Positions 30,650-42,360 of a DNA stretch of 64,000 nt are shown here, one piece after another. The stretch comes from Cryptomeria japonica. Taxonomy: Eukaryota; Streptophyta; Pinopsida; Cupressales; Cupressaceae. The translations under genes and the position numbers were made by a program. The stretch is taken from the NCBI RefSeq assembly GCF_030272615.1, contig NC_081414.1, positions 813,972,569 to 814,036,568 of the forward strand. Reading direction: 5' to 3'. Each line of letters begins with the position of its first letter. The first letter of the stretch is position 1. The notes below the pieces were generated by a model. It was not told where the DNA came from. It saw only the letters and a program-made list of their open reading frames with translations, and searched no databases.

Positions 30650-32060
30650 TTATAGGTACTAAATGGATGTTCAGAAATAAATTAAATGAAGATGGTGTTG
30701 TAGTTTGTAATAAGGTAAGATTAGTATGAAAAGGTTCTGTGCAAGAAGAATGAGAGGATTATGGAGAAAATTTTGCGCCAGTAGCAAGACTGGAAGATGT
30801 CAGAACATTGCTTGTATTTGTAGCTCATAAGAAGTTTAAGGTATATCAGATGGATGTTAAGTCTACATTCTTGAATGGGATACTAGAAGAAGACGTTTAT
30901 ATAGAGCAGTCTGATGGTTATGCATTGACATATAAAGAAGACATGGTATGAAAATTGCATAAAGCCTTGTATGGATTAAAGCAGTCACCCAGAGCATGGT
31001 ATGAATAGATTCATACACATTTGATGAAGATAGGCTTTGCTAGAACCAGTGGTGACAACAACATTTATCTCAAGTTTAAAGGAGATCAAATACAGGTCAG
31101 TGGAGTATTTGTAGATGACATTATATTTGGAGGTAATGATGACATGAGTAATTGTTTTGCAGATGAAATGAAGAATGAATTTGAGATTTCATTGGCAGGG
31201 GAAATAAAAAATTTCATAGGGTTACAAATACAACAAATGAAGAATGGTATTTTCATTAATCAATCCAAGTATGTGAAAGAGGTTTTGAAGACTTTCAGTA
31301 TGAGTGACTATAAACCAGTTGGAACCCCAAAGGTTACATGTTGTAAATTATCCAAGGAAGATGCATCTAAGTCTATAGATGAAAAGGAATATAGGTCAAT
31401 GATTGGCAAATTACACTATGTTGTTCACAATCGATTGAATATTGCCCATGCAGTTGGTATTGTTGCTAGATTTCAAAAGAATCCAAAGGAGGCACATCTG
31501 ATGGCAACCAAGAGGATTTTTAGATATTTGAAAGGTATTGTTGACTATGGGTTATGGTATCCATATGGTGGAAATTTTGATTTGAAAGCATACACAAATG
31601 TTGATTGGGTAGGAAATATTGATGACCGAAAGAGTACTACTGGTGGAACATTCTTTCTAGGAGGAAGGCTAGTTTCATGGAGTAATAAAAAGCAGATTTG
31701 TACTTCACAATCTACTACTGAAGCTGACTATGTAGCAACTTATATGAATTGCACACAAGCTATGCAAATGAGGCACATTTTGGAAGGTTTGAAGATGGAA
31801 ATATTAGAACCAATAAAGATTTTATGTGATAATACAAGTGCAATAACATTTCTAAAAATCCTATTTTGCACGCAAGTACTAAGCACATTGAATTGAAATA
31901 TCACTTCTTGAGGGAAAAAGTTCAAAGTAAAGATGTTATCTTGGAGCATATTTCTACCAAGGACCAACTTGCAAATATCTTTACCAAACCTCTGCTTAAG
32001 ACCACTTCCAAGTATCTTAGAATTCCATTGGGGGTTGTCCCTCTTCATGAAGTTAGTTGA
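30650..32060 (+). pseudogene. pol: E: Ty1/copia RT and RNase H, 5'-truncated
   Basis: Begins inside RT (GTKWMFRNKLNEDG). FAPVARLEDVRTLLVFVAHK and QMDVKSTFLNG (first catalytic Asp) lie near 30780-30880, followed by [17 protein letters not shown] with stops beside it. The open stretch 31021-31896 holds VFVDDIIFGGND (catalytic Asp pair), FIGLQIQQMKNGIFINQSKY and the RNase H (YTNVDWVGNIDDRKSTTGGT, TTEADYVAT, LCDNTSAI). A frameshift near 31870 moves the end (KHIELKYHFLREKV, FTKPLLK) to another phase. Gag, protease and integrase are missing to the left. Confidence 0.9.
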
Positions 32061-32410
32061 GCATGATTTTGATTGTATCAATCCCTGAACTAGTTGCAAA
32101 ATTTTACATGGATTGATGAAGAAGTGGATGTATTCCACAAGGGGAGCATCAAGTTGTAGAATGATGTTGATGCCTAGTGAGAGCAGAATTACATGTTTTA
32201 CTTTCACTTTGGCATTGCTGTCAAAGGGGGAGAAGAATTATGTGATTGAGAAGAAGAATTATGTGCCTGATTAGGTGAACCAGTGGCAGGCTGAAGACAG
32301 ACAGAGAAAGGTGAATAATTGGTAATTTAAACTAGGATTCCTATTCACCAATCTTAGCAGCAATCAGAGGCGTTGATATTTGCATTGCCATTAAAGACAA
32401 AGGGGGAGAT
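32061..32410 (+). other. E 3' noncoding region and polypurine tract
   Basis: From the RNase H stop to the LTR. Two purine tracts occur: TCAAAGGGGGAGAAGAA near 32220 and ACAAAGGGGGAGAT at 32397-32410, directly before the LTR. The second is in the correct priming position. Confidence 0.7.
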
Positions 32411-33712
32411 TGTTGGCATTTTGCATAGAGATTTCATTAATGATATGTAGTCATTGATGTCAATTGAATCAGTAATGGTATTCATGTTATTGTTGATATT
32501 TTTGTTTTTGTAATTGGTAAGAAGAGCTTTGTGGAAGATGTTGTAAACTGGTATGTAAAGTTTGTGAGTTGAATCGATGAGCCAGTGTAAAGGGTTAAAC
32601 CTTTCTATGTAATGTAACCAGTAAACCCTATAAACTATTAAACCCTAACTGATCAAGTTTGATGGTTTATTATCTGATAAGCAGTAATGATGGAGACACA
32701 TGTGATCATTGTATGAGGACATGTTCAAATTGTTTTGGTGCATTTGTTTTTTGTCTAGGGAAGGATCAAAGTGGATTGCATCTAATGCCCAATGAAGTGG
32801 TGATCATGGAGCGGTTGGAATTTTCTCAAAGAATGTGAAGAGATTTTCATGATTTCTAACGGTCAAGATTGTACCAAGTTGTTTGTAATCTTGATGATGA
32901 GAATTAGGTTTTTGTTGTGTTACCGACCTAATTGATTTGTATTTAAGGTCGATGAAGTTGTTTGTAAAGTTTGTTGGCAAGATTGATATAAACTTGTTGA
33001 ATGTGTAGTTGCCTAACCAATGAATGGATCTACACTTTGAGTGAAGGCAAATTGAAGCTTAGAAGGATTTGATCAAGCAAATGTAGTGCTACTCAGACAG
33101 ATCAAGAAAACCTATTGTTTTCTAACAATTACAGCAAAAGTGAAATCCCTTAACCGAGTAAGCTCTACAAGCTTGGTTACTCATTAAATCCTCTAACAAG
33201 GTGGTCCATTAGCTTGGATTCTTAAATCCTCCAACAAGGTTACTCCTAACAGGCTATTGTGCTTTTCATCAAGGCATATTTGTAAATCCCTTAACCGAGT
33301 GATTCCTAACTGGAATTAGTTCTTAACAATACTTATTGTAAAGCTTTGATAGGCTTGGCTCCTAACAGGGCGAACTTCAGAAGAGTTCAGATAGATATCC
33401 TTGTGAGTCACATCTCACCATGGTTTTTACCTATTTGGGCTTTCCATGTACAAACATTTGTGTTAAGTGGTGAATGCTTTTGTGGTTGTGATCTTATTTG
33501 TTGATTTGGTTAACTTCTGATAAGGCATGTTAAGTAGAAGCATTGAAAGTTGAATATGTTGAGTTATGATTAAGCATTGTTGATGTTTACAAGATTGAAG
33601 TTGTTTACTGTTAAAGTTGATGTTGAGTTTGAGTTTTGGAACTTTGTATCAGTTTTTCAATATACTGATTCAGCCCCCCTTCTTAGTATTCTACCGGATA
33701 CTTATTCTTTCA
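32411..33712 (+). repeat. 3' LTR of copia element E
   Basis: About 1.3 kb beginning TGTTGGCATTTTGCATAG right after the polypurine tract. It has copia-type end features (GATTCAGCCCCCCTTCTTAG, then CTTTCA at about 33712). The right end is chosen as the last TTCA before the pattern ceases and is uncertain by some bases. CCTAACAGG/CCGAGT-type direct repeats lie at 33130-33370. No 5' LTR partner is in the window. Confidence 0.75.
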
Positions 33713-34044
33713 TCATACCATCAATAAACATAGATCTAGGATGAGGAAGATTAGTAAAAAATGTGACTAGAATTTGAACCTAAAAACACAGGACAAGGAT
33801 ACTCTCAACGACCCCCTGTCCTTAGAATTCTAGATGTGGGCAAATGTTCTTTTCGGGATCATAATGCATTATTGAATATCCTCCTAAAGATAGTCAAGGA
33901 ATTTATTAGACATAGATGTGTTGAGCGACGATATCCTCCGATATTTGTGCCTACAAAAGATGGTTTTTATTATTTATCTACTTGGTCTGATTCCACAATT
34001 ATAGCTTCTAAACCTAGCACTTGCACACAAAAGAAGAAAAAAAT
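33713..34044. other. Unassigned spacer between E and LTR X
   Basis: 332 bp with no recognisable motif. A short open frame at 33836-34099 has no domain and runs into LTR X, so I do not call it a gene. Confidence 0.5.
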
Positions 34045-35842
34045 TGTTGGGATTGGGGTTTTCCTAAGTCAAACCCTAGGTTTTCAATTAACCCTATAAT
34101 TGCTATTGAAATTGAAATGTAAAGTGTTCCTTTTGAGGGAAGAGGCAAGATCTAAATTGAAATACTTGAAATTGAAACGTGATACCTTGATGAGTCTTGC
34201 TTTAAAGTCTTTATGCAAGATGTGATGTCATGTAGGATGTAGGATGTAGGATGTATTCATGAAGTCTGTTGGAAATAGGGATCACTAAAAGGGGGGTGAA
34301 TCGGTGATCTATCGGTTAGCAGATTTTCAAACTTAACTTTAAACCATCGGAAGCAAACAGATGAAACTGAAATGCAGAAACATAAAAAAAAAAACCACAA
34401 AAGCATAACACCAGATTTTTACGTGGAAACCCAAATGGGAAAAAACACGGTGGGATTTGAACCCACACTATTATTCCACTATGGCCAGTAGCAAAACAAT
34501 ATTACAATATTGGAATGCAGAGGCATTCAAGAACATTACCTAGAGCTCACTGCTCAATTACAATAACCTAGAAGGCTACAACCCTCAGGGAAGGCTCAAT
34601 TCCTTACAAACTAGTTACAATGATGAATTACAGTGAATGAAATCTAAAATAAAATCCACAATGCCTAGATGAGTTCCAGTTGAGTGCTAAATATACTAAC
34701 TGGATCACCTTCTCTATTCTACTCTGTTCTTCTTTGTCCACAGTCTCAGTCAGCTACATGATCAAGAATGCACACATGAAACTATGCTACAAATGATTCT
34801 TGATCACCACTCTCTTGTATACAATCATATCATACACCAAACTTATATACCGACAATCACAAAATAGGTCATTTACCATGTCAGCTTACTAATGTAATGT
34901 GTAGTCTCATGTTGGCTTGACTAGATAACAAAATCTAAGTGTGAATCACCAAAAAAATAATAAAATGATATTTCTATGTTGGCCCAATCAATCCCAACAT
35001 AATACAATGCACTGCAATCACCAAAAAGCTTCCAGACCCAAACTGCTCAGTTCTTCCTAAAATACCAGTTAACACTTGCTTCTGGATATGAAGAATTATG
35101 ACCACCAGATCGAATATCCAAGAAGAGTTGCCATCAATGACAACCCTAAATCAATAATCAACCACCAAAAACTACCATAAACCACTGGATGAGTGTCAAT
35201 TGCCAACATAAGTCTTCATTATGGATGCCATCTTTAATGCTTGAAATTGAATACTTTGCCTCTCCTTCAATATCTTGAAAATGCTTTATTGCTTTCTCAC
35301 TTGATCTGGATCTCACTCTTCAGAAATTGAATTGAAAACTTGTAGAGAGATAGATGGATTTGTTCAAATGAGGGGGGTAAGGCTTTCTTTTACACCTCTC
35401 CTCGCCAAACATGTATGAAATTTTGAGACAAGCCAAAATGGGAAGGGAATTCTCACCCATATTTTATGATCATTGTCGAGACCAAAATTGGACCCCTTTT
35501 GTTGGGACAAGGGCATTTGGGATACCTTTGTCCAACCAATCAAGGTTGAAAAAAGATCCACAAACTAGATGCTAGGTGAAGATTGCAATTTGAAATTAGT
35601 GTGTGGGCAAAATCAAACATAGTCAAAACATGAAAAGCTAGAATGCCAAAGTGAGGCCTAAGTGAGGATGAAATTTGTATAGGGATACAATTTCATAATC
35701 CATCATTAAAATATAAATAATTATAAAAAACAATTTATAATTATTTTAATATGGTAAAAATATTATTCTAGTTCAATAATTATGATTTTATAACTATAAG
35801 ATTATAATATTTTTCATATTGACTTGCATATAATTAATTTCA
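34045..35842 (-). repeat. LTR X: old LTR split by solo LTR S2
   Basis: TGTTGGGATTGG at 34045 to TAATTTCA at 35842, followed at 35843-35860 by CCTTTCCTCTCCCCCTTT, which on the minus strand is a polypurine tract. S2 (34267-35209) interrupts it; native length is about 850 bp. It carries the hairpin GGGGTTTT...AAACCC at 34055-34076, shared with TR-type LTRs. The termini are copia-like, but I cannot settle the lineage. AT-rich at the right (35680-35840). The adjoining interior is cut off by G after about 110 bp. Confidence 0.45.
34267..35209 (-). mobile_element. Solo copia LTR S2 with AAGTC target duplication
   Basis: TGTTGGAAATAGGGATCAC to CAATTGCCAACA, about 942 bp, with AAGGGGGGTGAATC near the left end as in many copia LTR ends. 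Element orientation is minus. AAGTC lies directly left (34262-34266) and AAGTC one base beyond the right end (35210-35214, after an extra T). There is no interior, so this is a solo LTR inserted in LTR X. Confidence 0.82.
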
Positions 35843-35973
35843 CCTTTCCTCTCCCCCTTTGACAACAATGCCAAAGATGGGGTGTTGCCCAAAACTAATA
35901 TACATAGATACTTGCCAAATATTTTATAAATACTTGAAGATGTCATCAAAAATGGTCTTTAAGCATCCTAGGT

Positions 35974-36955
35974 TGTTGGAAATGTGTCTCTAATTCACTT
36001 GAGATATACAGGTTGATCGGGGTAGCCTACAACGATAGAACAACAGAGTGTTACTTTTTTGTTTGTTGAACACCTTCTGATCGGTATGACCTACACCAAT
36101 GTCTTCCTTTCTAATGGGATAACTTTGCCTTTCAGGAAGACTACATCATAGTTGTGTCAATGACCCAATGGAGCTATCTTAGGCGGTCTGGGTTGTCATC
36201 GGCTATCGAGTGTTCCTATTGGAAGTTATGGCAATACCCGATGAACCTACCTTAGGCACGCTAGGTTGATATCGGCAATCAGGTCAATGTGATGAAGGTT
36301 GCGTCGAAGTCCTGATGAATCTGCTCTATTTTGTCTCGGAGTGCTTCACTTATTGGATATCATCAGGCGATCAAATCTACCGGTTGAACATTGTGTTGAT
36401 GACCCGAAGGAGTTGCCTTCGGAAATCAGGTATCATTGGGCAATCGGCTCTACTGGTTGAATGCTATGCTGATGACCTGATGGAGTCACCTTCAGCAATC
36501 AGGTATCATCAAGTGATCGGCTCTACCAGTTGAATGCTGTGCCAATGACCCAATAGTCGCCTTTGTCGATCAGGTATCATCAGGTGATCGGCTCTACCAG
36601 TTGAAAGCTATACTGATGGCCAATGGAGCGGAGACCGACTGCGGATGTGAGATTGAACCGAGACCCAAAAAGGTGAATACTTAGACACTAAGGATGAGAC
36701 TATCAGTGTATATGAATACGAACCAACCCGACTCCCTGATGCATGTGGTATAATTGGTTTTCCATGATTGCAAACCGACCGAGACAGTTCAACTTCCTAG
36801 CCATCTCATGTAGGTGTAATGGTCAACCACTTTGGTATTAGAAGCCAAATGTGAACCGAATGTATGGTTGCGAGCTATGATAGCCATTGTGCAATCTATA
36901 ATTTTAGTGTGATCCAAGAGTTGAATGTTACATTTTGAACGATTGATTGACAGAG
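35974..36955 (+). repeat. 5' LTR of G
   Basis: Starts TGTTGGAAATGTGTCTC and ends ...GATTGATTGACAGAG just before the priming site. It contains ATCGG-rich tandem units (36358-36625). It pairs with 41133-42102. Confidence 0.9.
36358..36625 (+). repeat. 71-73 bp tandem repeat within 5' LTR of G
   Basis: Units start at 36358, 36431, 36504 and 36575 with TATCATCAGG or TATCATTGGG. Each continues GATCGGCTCTACCAGTTGAA, then ATGACC, a GGAGTYRCCTT-type block and ATCAGG. The fourth unit is partial. Equivalent units lie in the 3' LTR. Confidence 0.88.
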
Positions 36956-36967
36956 TGGTATCAGAGC
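36956..36967 (+). other. Primer binding site of G (tRNA-iMet)
   Basis: TGGTATCAGAGC, the standard plant copia priming site complementary to the 3' end of initiator tRNA-Met, directly after the 5' LTR. Confidence 0.92.
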
Positions 36968-37073
36968 TTGGCTCATTTTGTTATCCTTGTTGGGTAGGGT
37001 TGGTTTTTTGTGTCAATTTTGTTTTCAATGAGAGTCTTGCAGAGTATTTACTTGTTTGTTTTATAGGTTAAGA

Positions 37074-37753
37074 TGGTGATCACCTCAGGGCACATAAACA
37101 TGGAGAAATTTAATGGTTCCATTTCTGAATTGTGGAAACTCAAGATGGAAGACTTATTGGTCGACCAAGATCTTTGGATTTCTATGACTACACAGAAACC
37201 TACAGGCATGAAGCAAGAAGATTGAGACTTAGCTGACTAGAAGGCAAGGGGTCTAATCAGGCTAAGTCTTGTTGATTATGTTCCGTTAAATTTCCATGAG
37301 GAGAAGACTGCACATCTTCTCTAGAATAAGTTAGGAGATATTTATGAAGGCAAATCCTTGGTGAATAAACTTTTCTTGAGGAAGAAGTTGTACTCTCTGA
37401 AGATGGATGTAGGAACACCATTAGCAGATCATTTGAATGCATTCAACATGGTTCTTACAAAGTTAATTTTTGTTGGTGTGACCATTCGAGAAGAAGAACG
37501 TTGCATGCTACTATTATGTTCATTGCCTGACTCTTGGGATCATTTAGTGATGGCTATTGGTAGTACTATGACCCAGTTCAAGATGAATACTTTGTTTAAT
37601 ACTCTTTTGTTAGAAGAAATAAGAAAGAAGCCTTCTGAGAAAAAAAAGTTGCACTCTCTGTTTGAGGTAGACCGAAGGACAAAGATGAGAAGAAAGGAAA
37701 GAAGTCCAAGTCTCAAGAGAGATTTAAATCTCCAAGCAAGAAGTCAAAGGTGA
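37074..37753 (+). pseudogene. gag: G gag
   Basis: Starts MVITSGHINMEKFNGSISEL with the copia gag N-terminus (KFNG, then W-x2-K-M-x-D-L-L). Stops at about 37224, 37236 and 37321 break residues 50-85. From 37358 a clean stretch follows: LFLRKKLYSLKMDVGTPLAD, then LCSLPDSWDHLVMAIGS. A frameshift near 37660 moves the Lys-rich linker into the phase of the next feature. The product would form particles and bind element RNA. Confidence 0.88.
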
Positions 37754-38295
37754 AGTGCTGGAACTGTGGGCAGAAAGGGCATATCCGAAAGGATTGCAAG
37801 GAGGAGGAGGAGAAGAAGAAGTATTATGACACTGAATCTTCTCAGAGTGATGCAGATGCATTTGTAGCATCCCTAGCAATACCTACCTCAAATGACACCT
37901 GGTTAGTAGATTCTAGTGCATCTTTTCAGATGACCTCCCACAAGGAGTGGTTCTTGAAGTATGAACCATATGTTGGTGGAAAGGTATATTTAGCTAGTGA
38001 TTCTATGTTGGAGATTGTAGGAAGAGGCAGAATTAAAATTCACTTCATAGATGGTAGAGTGAAGGGGATCAATGGAGTTCTTCATATACTAGGTCTAGAA
38101 AGAAACCTTCTCTCTGTAAGTAAACTTAATGATGTTGGAGCACAAGTTACATTTGTATCTGGTGGTTGCAAGATGACTAGGGGTTCCATTGTATTGGCAA
38201 AGGGTGATCGCATTGGTACACTGTATAAGTTAAATACTGAACCTATATGCTGGAATGTAACTTCAAAAAAGTTTAATAGGTTCAGACAACTGTAA
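37750..38295 (+). pseudogene. G zinc knuckle and aspartic protease
   Basis: CWNCGQKGHIRKDC is a complete C-x2-C-x4-H-x4-C knuckle at residues 3-16. The protease starts at TWLVDSSASFQMTSHKEWF. Copia enzymes have D-S-G-A-S, so Gly-to-Ser in the active site predicts loss of activity. LHILGLERNLLSVSKLND, the usual copia protease/GAG-pre-integrase segment, follows. The frame ends at two stops (TAA, then TGA in another phase) after KFNRFRQL. Confidence 0.88.
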
Positions 38296-38816
38296 TGATG
38301 CATAATGCTAATTCATTGGAAGCTAAACTTCTTGCTAAGAAAACAATGCTCGAGTATAATAGGTTAGGCCACATAGGTGAAAAAAGTTTAAAAGCCTTGA
38401 AGAATAAGAATCTGGTTGAAGGTCTGGATGATTGTAGTTTTGAGTTTGATTTCTATGAACACTCCATATATGGAAAACATAACCGTGTTCAGTTTTATTC
38501 CAATTCTCATAAACCTTTTGACATTCTGGATTATGTTCACTCTGATGTGTTTGGTCTAGTGGATGTTCCTTCTCTATCTAAGTCTAAATACTATGTATCT
38601 TTTGTAGATGATTATTCAAGAAGGGCATTTGTGTATTTTCTTAAAAGTAAATCAGAAGTGTTCAGTCGGCTTAAGGAATTTAAGAACCTTGTTGAAAATC
38701 AAACTGGGAGAAGGATTAAATGTTTAAGAATAGACAATGGTGGTGAATACTGTAGTGTAGATTTCAACAAGTACTGTGTTGATCATGGAATTAAGAGACA
38801 TAAGACCGTACCTTAA
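38295..38816 (+). pseudogene. pol: G integrase, N-terminal and core part
   Basis: The GAG-pre-integrase zinc region is degraded: EYNRLGHIGEKSLKALKNKN keeps one His, while the usual WH is YN, and both Cys of C-x2-C are replaced (FDFYEH before GKHNRVQF). The core is better: LDYVHSDVFGLVDVPS (first Asp), FVDDYSRRAFVYFLKSKSEV, and CLRIDNGGEYCSVDFNKYC (second Asp). A TAA at 38814-38816 interrupts directly before TPKQNGVTERLNRSL, which carries the Glu. Confidence 0.88.
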
Positions 38817-39833
38817 ACTCCAAAACAAAATGGAGTCACTGAAAGGTTGAATCGGTCTCTAATGGATAAATCAAGAAGGATGTTGAGCGGAGCTAGGCTA
38901 GAACAAAAATTCTGGGCTGAAGCAGTTTCTATAGTGTGTTACCTACTGAATCATTCTCCTACTTCAATATTGGTTGACAAAACACCTATGGAAGCATGGT
39001 CTGGTAAGAAACCTTCTTTAAGGAACCTTCGTGTTTTTGGTGCAAAGGCATATGCTCATGTGCTTGATGTGAATAGATCTAAGTTGGAAAACAAAGTGGT
39101 GAAATGTATCTTCATTGGCTATAGAGTTGGTGTGAAAGGATACAAACTTCAGAATCTAGTGACTAGTAAGGTTGTTTACAACAGAAGTGTGATTTTTCAT
39201 GAGCTGAAGCCTATGTCACTAGATCATAATATAGAAAAGAGAGGAGAAGTTGAGGTTGAAATTATTCCATCCAAAGAAGAATCTCTAGAGATACTTGAAG
39301 ATGAGGAGAGTTCAAGCAGTTCAAGAAGTTTTGCAGAAGAACGTGATGATGAGCCTCTTGTGGAACCTCAAGAAGCCTCAACACCAAAGTTGAGAAGATC
39401 TACTCGAGAGAGGCGGAAACCTAATAGGTATACACCTAATAAGTACAATCACTCTATGTTGAATGTTAATTGTGCTTATGCTTTACTTGCAGATACTAAT
39501 GAGCCTAGGACTATCAAAGAAGCAATTGAAATGTCTGGTTCAGATTCCTGGTTGGAAGCCATGAATGATGAAATGTCATCGTTGGATAAAAATGGAACTT
39601 GGGATTTGGTGCCATTGTCTAAAGGTAGAAAGCCTATAGGATGCAAGTGGGTGTCAAAAAATAAGTATGGTCCAGATGGCAGAATTGACAAGTACAAAGC
39701 AAGACTGGTTGCAAAGGGGTATTCGCAAAAAGAAGGTATTGACTATGGGAAAATCTTCTCTCTTGTAGCTAAACTGGCATCTATCATATTTCTCTTGTCA
39801 CTTGCAGTAGCATATGATTGGGAGACTAAGTAG
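38817..39833 (+). pseudogene. pol: G integrase C-terminus and RT N-terminus
   Basis: In phase after the TAA comes QNGVTERLNRSLMDKSRRML with the third catalytic residue (Glu), then FWAEAVSIVCYLLNHSPTSI, the LRVFGAKAYAHV integrase tail and an acidic linker (EESLEILEDEESSSSSRSF). RT begins at about 39530: DSWLEAMNDEMSSLDKNGTW, GCKWVSKNKYGPDGRIDKYK, ARLVAKGYSQKEGIDYGKIF. A stop after DWETK (39831-39833) falls just before [10 protein letters not shown], where the Asp motif lies. Confidence 0.88.
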
Positions 39834-41084
39834 ATGGATGTGAAGACAACATTTCTTCATGGTGATCTTGAAGAAGAGATTTATATGTCCCAGCCTGAGC
39901 ACTTTGTGGAAAAAGGTAGAGAACATCTAGTATGCAAACTCAAGAAGTCTCTGTATGGTTTGAAACAGTCTCCCAGAATGTGGTATCAAAAGTATGATAC
40001 ATTTTTTTAGTCCTTGGGATTTGTGAGATCAAAGGTTGATCATTGTGTTTACTACAAAACTGATGGTGATAGGATTCTTATCATAGCTTTGTATGTAGAT
40101 GATATGTTGTTGATAGGAAACACAAAAGGTATGATCTCAGATTTAAAATCTCAGCTTTCTATGAAATTTGAAATGAAGGATTTAGGACCAGAAAATTGCA
40201 TTTTGGGAATGGAGATCAAAAGGGATAGATCTAAGAGGAAACTTTGTCTCGGCCAGAGAAAGTATATAACCAATGTTCTTGACAGGTTTCATATGTCTGA
40301 CTGTAAACACAAGGTTGTTCCCATCTTACAAGGAACTAAGGTGTTTGTGCTTGACAGTCTGAAATCTCCAAAAGAGATTGAAGACATGAAAAGTATACCT
40401 TATGCAAGTGTTATAGGCAGACTAATGTATGCTATGGTTTGTACAAGACCAAACATTGCCCAACCAGTGGGAGTACTTAGCAGGTTTATGTCGAATCCAG
40501 GGAAACCGCACTGGGATGTTGTAAAGAGAGTGTTTAGATACCTAAAGGGTACTTCAGACTTTGCATTGTATTATCATGGTAATCTGAAGGATTTAAAGAG
40601 AACTCTCAGCGTTTATGGTTATACAAATTCTGATTGGGCAGGGGATATTGACAACAGGAGATCCACTAGTGGATATGTTTTTGTCCTCAATGGTGGAGCA
40701 ATTAGTTGGATGAGCAAGCAACAAAATGTAGTCACTTTGTCCACTAAAGAGGCAGAACACATGGTGGCCACACATGCTTGTAAAGAAGCATTCTATCTTA
40801 GGAGTTTGATTTCAGATATTGGTTTTGATGTAGGCCAGGTTGAAATATGGAGTGACAGTCAAAGTGCCATATGTTTGGAAAAGAATCCTACTTTCCATGC
40901 CAGATCGAAACATGTTGATGTTCAGTATCACTTCGTTCATGACATGGTGGAAGATGGAAAATTTTATCTTAACAAAGTAGACACTCTAGAAAATGTTGCA
41001 GATGCCTTAACAAAACCAGTGAGCACGCACAAGTTCAGGTGGTGTTCAAATTCTATGGGTCTTGATACCCATGTTCCTAAGTAA
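39834..41084 (+). pseudogene. pol: G reverse transcriptase and RNase H
   Basis: After the stop, [20 protein letters not shown] carries the first catalytic Asp. Another stop near 40007 precedes an open stretch from 40014. That has ALYVDDMLLIG (Asp pair), FEMKDLGPENCILGMEIKRD, LMYAMVCTRPNIAQPVGVLS, then the RNase H: YTNSDWAGDIDNRRSTSGYV, STKEAEHMVATHACKEA, WSDSQSAICL and HVDVQYHFVHDMVEDG. It ends at DTHVPK, a normal copia pol C-terminus. Catalytic residues of both domains appear kept. Confidence 0.9.
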
Positions 41085-41118
41085 CGTCTGAAATGGTAAT
41101 CAGTCCAGTGAATTCCTC

Positions 41119-41132
41119 GTCAAGTGGGAGTT
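41119..41132 (+). other. Polypurine tract of G
   Basis: GTCAAGTGGGAGTT directly before the 3' LTR start TGTTGGAAATG. Confidence 0.65.
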
Positions 41133-42102
41133 TGTTGGAAATGTGCCTTTAATTCACTTGACATATATGGGTTGATCGGGGTAGCCTACATCGATGGAAC
41201 AATAGAGTGTTACTTTCTTGTTTGTTGAACACCCTCTGATCGGTATGACCTACACAGGTGTCTTCCTTTCTAATGGGATAACTTCTCCTTTTAGGAAGAA
41301 TGCATCAAAGTTGTGTTGATGATGCGATGGAGCTATCTTAGGTAGTACGGGTTGTCATCGGTTATCGAGTGTTCCTATTGGAAGTTATGCCGATCCTGAT
41401 GAACCTACCTTAGGTGCTCCTAGTTGATATCGGCAATCCGGTCGATGTGATGAAGGCTATGCCAAAGTCCTGATGAGTCTACTTTGTTTTATCTCAGAGT
41501 GCTTTTCTTATTGGGTATCATTGGGTGATCATCTCTACTGTTTGAAAGCTATGTCGATGACCTGATGGAGTCACCTTCGGTGATCGAGTATCATCGGTCG
41601 ATCGACTCTACTGGTTGAACACTATGTCGATGACCTGATGGAGTCACCTTTAGTGAACGGGTATCATTAGCCGATCGGCTCTACCAATTGAATGCTATGT
41701 CGATGACTTGATGGAGTTGCCTTCAGTGATCGAGTATCATTGAGCGATCAGCTCTACTAGTTGAAAGCTATATCGATGGCCGATGGAGCATATGTGAGAT
41801 TGAACCGAGATCTAAAAAGGTGAACACTCGGACACTAAGGATGAGACTGTTGGTGTATATGAATACGAACTGACCCAACTCCCTGATGCATGTGGGATAA
41901 TTGGTTTTCCATGATTGCAAACCGACAGAGACACTTTGACTTCCCAACTGTCTCGCGCAGGTGTAACAGTCGACTAGTTTGGTATTAGAAGCCAAATGTG
42001 AATCGAATGTATGGTTGCGAGCTATGATAGCCATTGTGCAATCTGTAATTGTAGTGTGATCCAACAGTTGAATGTTACATTTGGAATGATTGATTGACAG
42101 AG
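41133..42102 (+). repeat. 3' LTR of G
   Basis: TGTTGGAAATGTGCC to about ...GATTGACAGAG. It carries its own set of about 73 bp tandem units (from 41516), parallel to the 5' LTR but with their own substitutions. Sequence after it (TTTTCTCCCAAAAGGGTTTTCCC near 42180) looks like the end of another copia LTR, so G may lie in older LTR sequence. Confidence 0.88.
41516..41785 (+). repeat. About 73 bp tandem repeat within 3' LTR of G
   Basis: Four units starting TATCATTGGG, TATCATCGGT, TATCATTAGC and TATCATTGAG, each with CGATGACCTGATGGAGT in the middle. They are more uniform with one another than the units in the 5' LTR. Confidence 0.85.
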
Positions 42103-42360
42103 TGAGAGGAAGTCTGCAGATTGAGCTTTATTATATTTGACATACTGATAATAAAGTTATTTTCTGTTGGTGGTGGGTTTTTTCTCCCAAAAGGGTTTTC
42201 CCACGTTAACTATGTGTGTTCTATCTCTGTATTGTTTAATTATGTATACTCATGCTTGTGTTGTATTCTAAAAAAGTTGCAAATTTGTAAACACTAGTCT
42301 ATTTTCCCCTGCAAATTGACAATAGGGAAGTGATTTTCCGCACTTTCTTTCTTTACATAG
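42103..42360. other. Spacer right of G, LTR-like
   Basis: It contains TTTTTTCTCCCAAAAGGG and TTTTCCCACGTTAAC, a phrase typical near the ends of copia LTRs. I cannot define element boundaries here. Confidence 0.35.

Larger units (their letters stand above)
35974..42102 (+). mobile_element. G: Ty1/copia (Tnt1/Tork-like) retrotransposon with both LTRs
   Basis: 6.1 kb: 5' LTR 35974-36955, tRNA-iMet priming site at 36956, gag, zinc knuckle, protease, integrase, RT and RNase H in copia order to 41084, polypurine tract, 3' LTR 41133-42102. The two LTRs differ at roughly one base in ten over their first 90 bp (9 of 87 by my count), so the insertion is old. I find no clear target duplication (left flank TAGGT, right TGAGA). 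The coding region has several stops and two or more frameshifts. Confidence 0.92.

Noticed and set aside
33836-34099. 87-codon open frame
   Set aside because: No motif, and its end overlaps LTR X including the hairpin.
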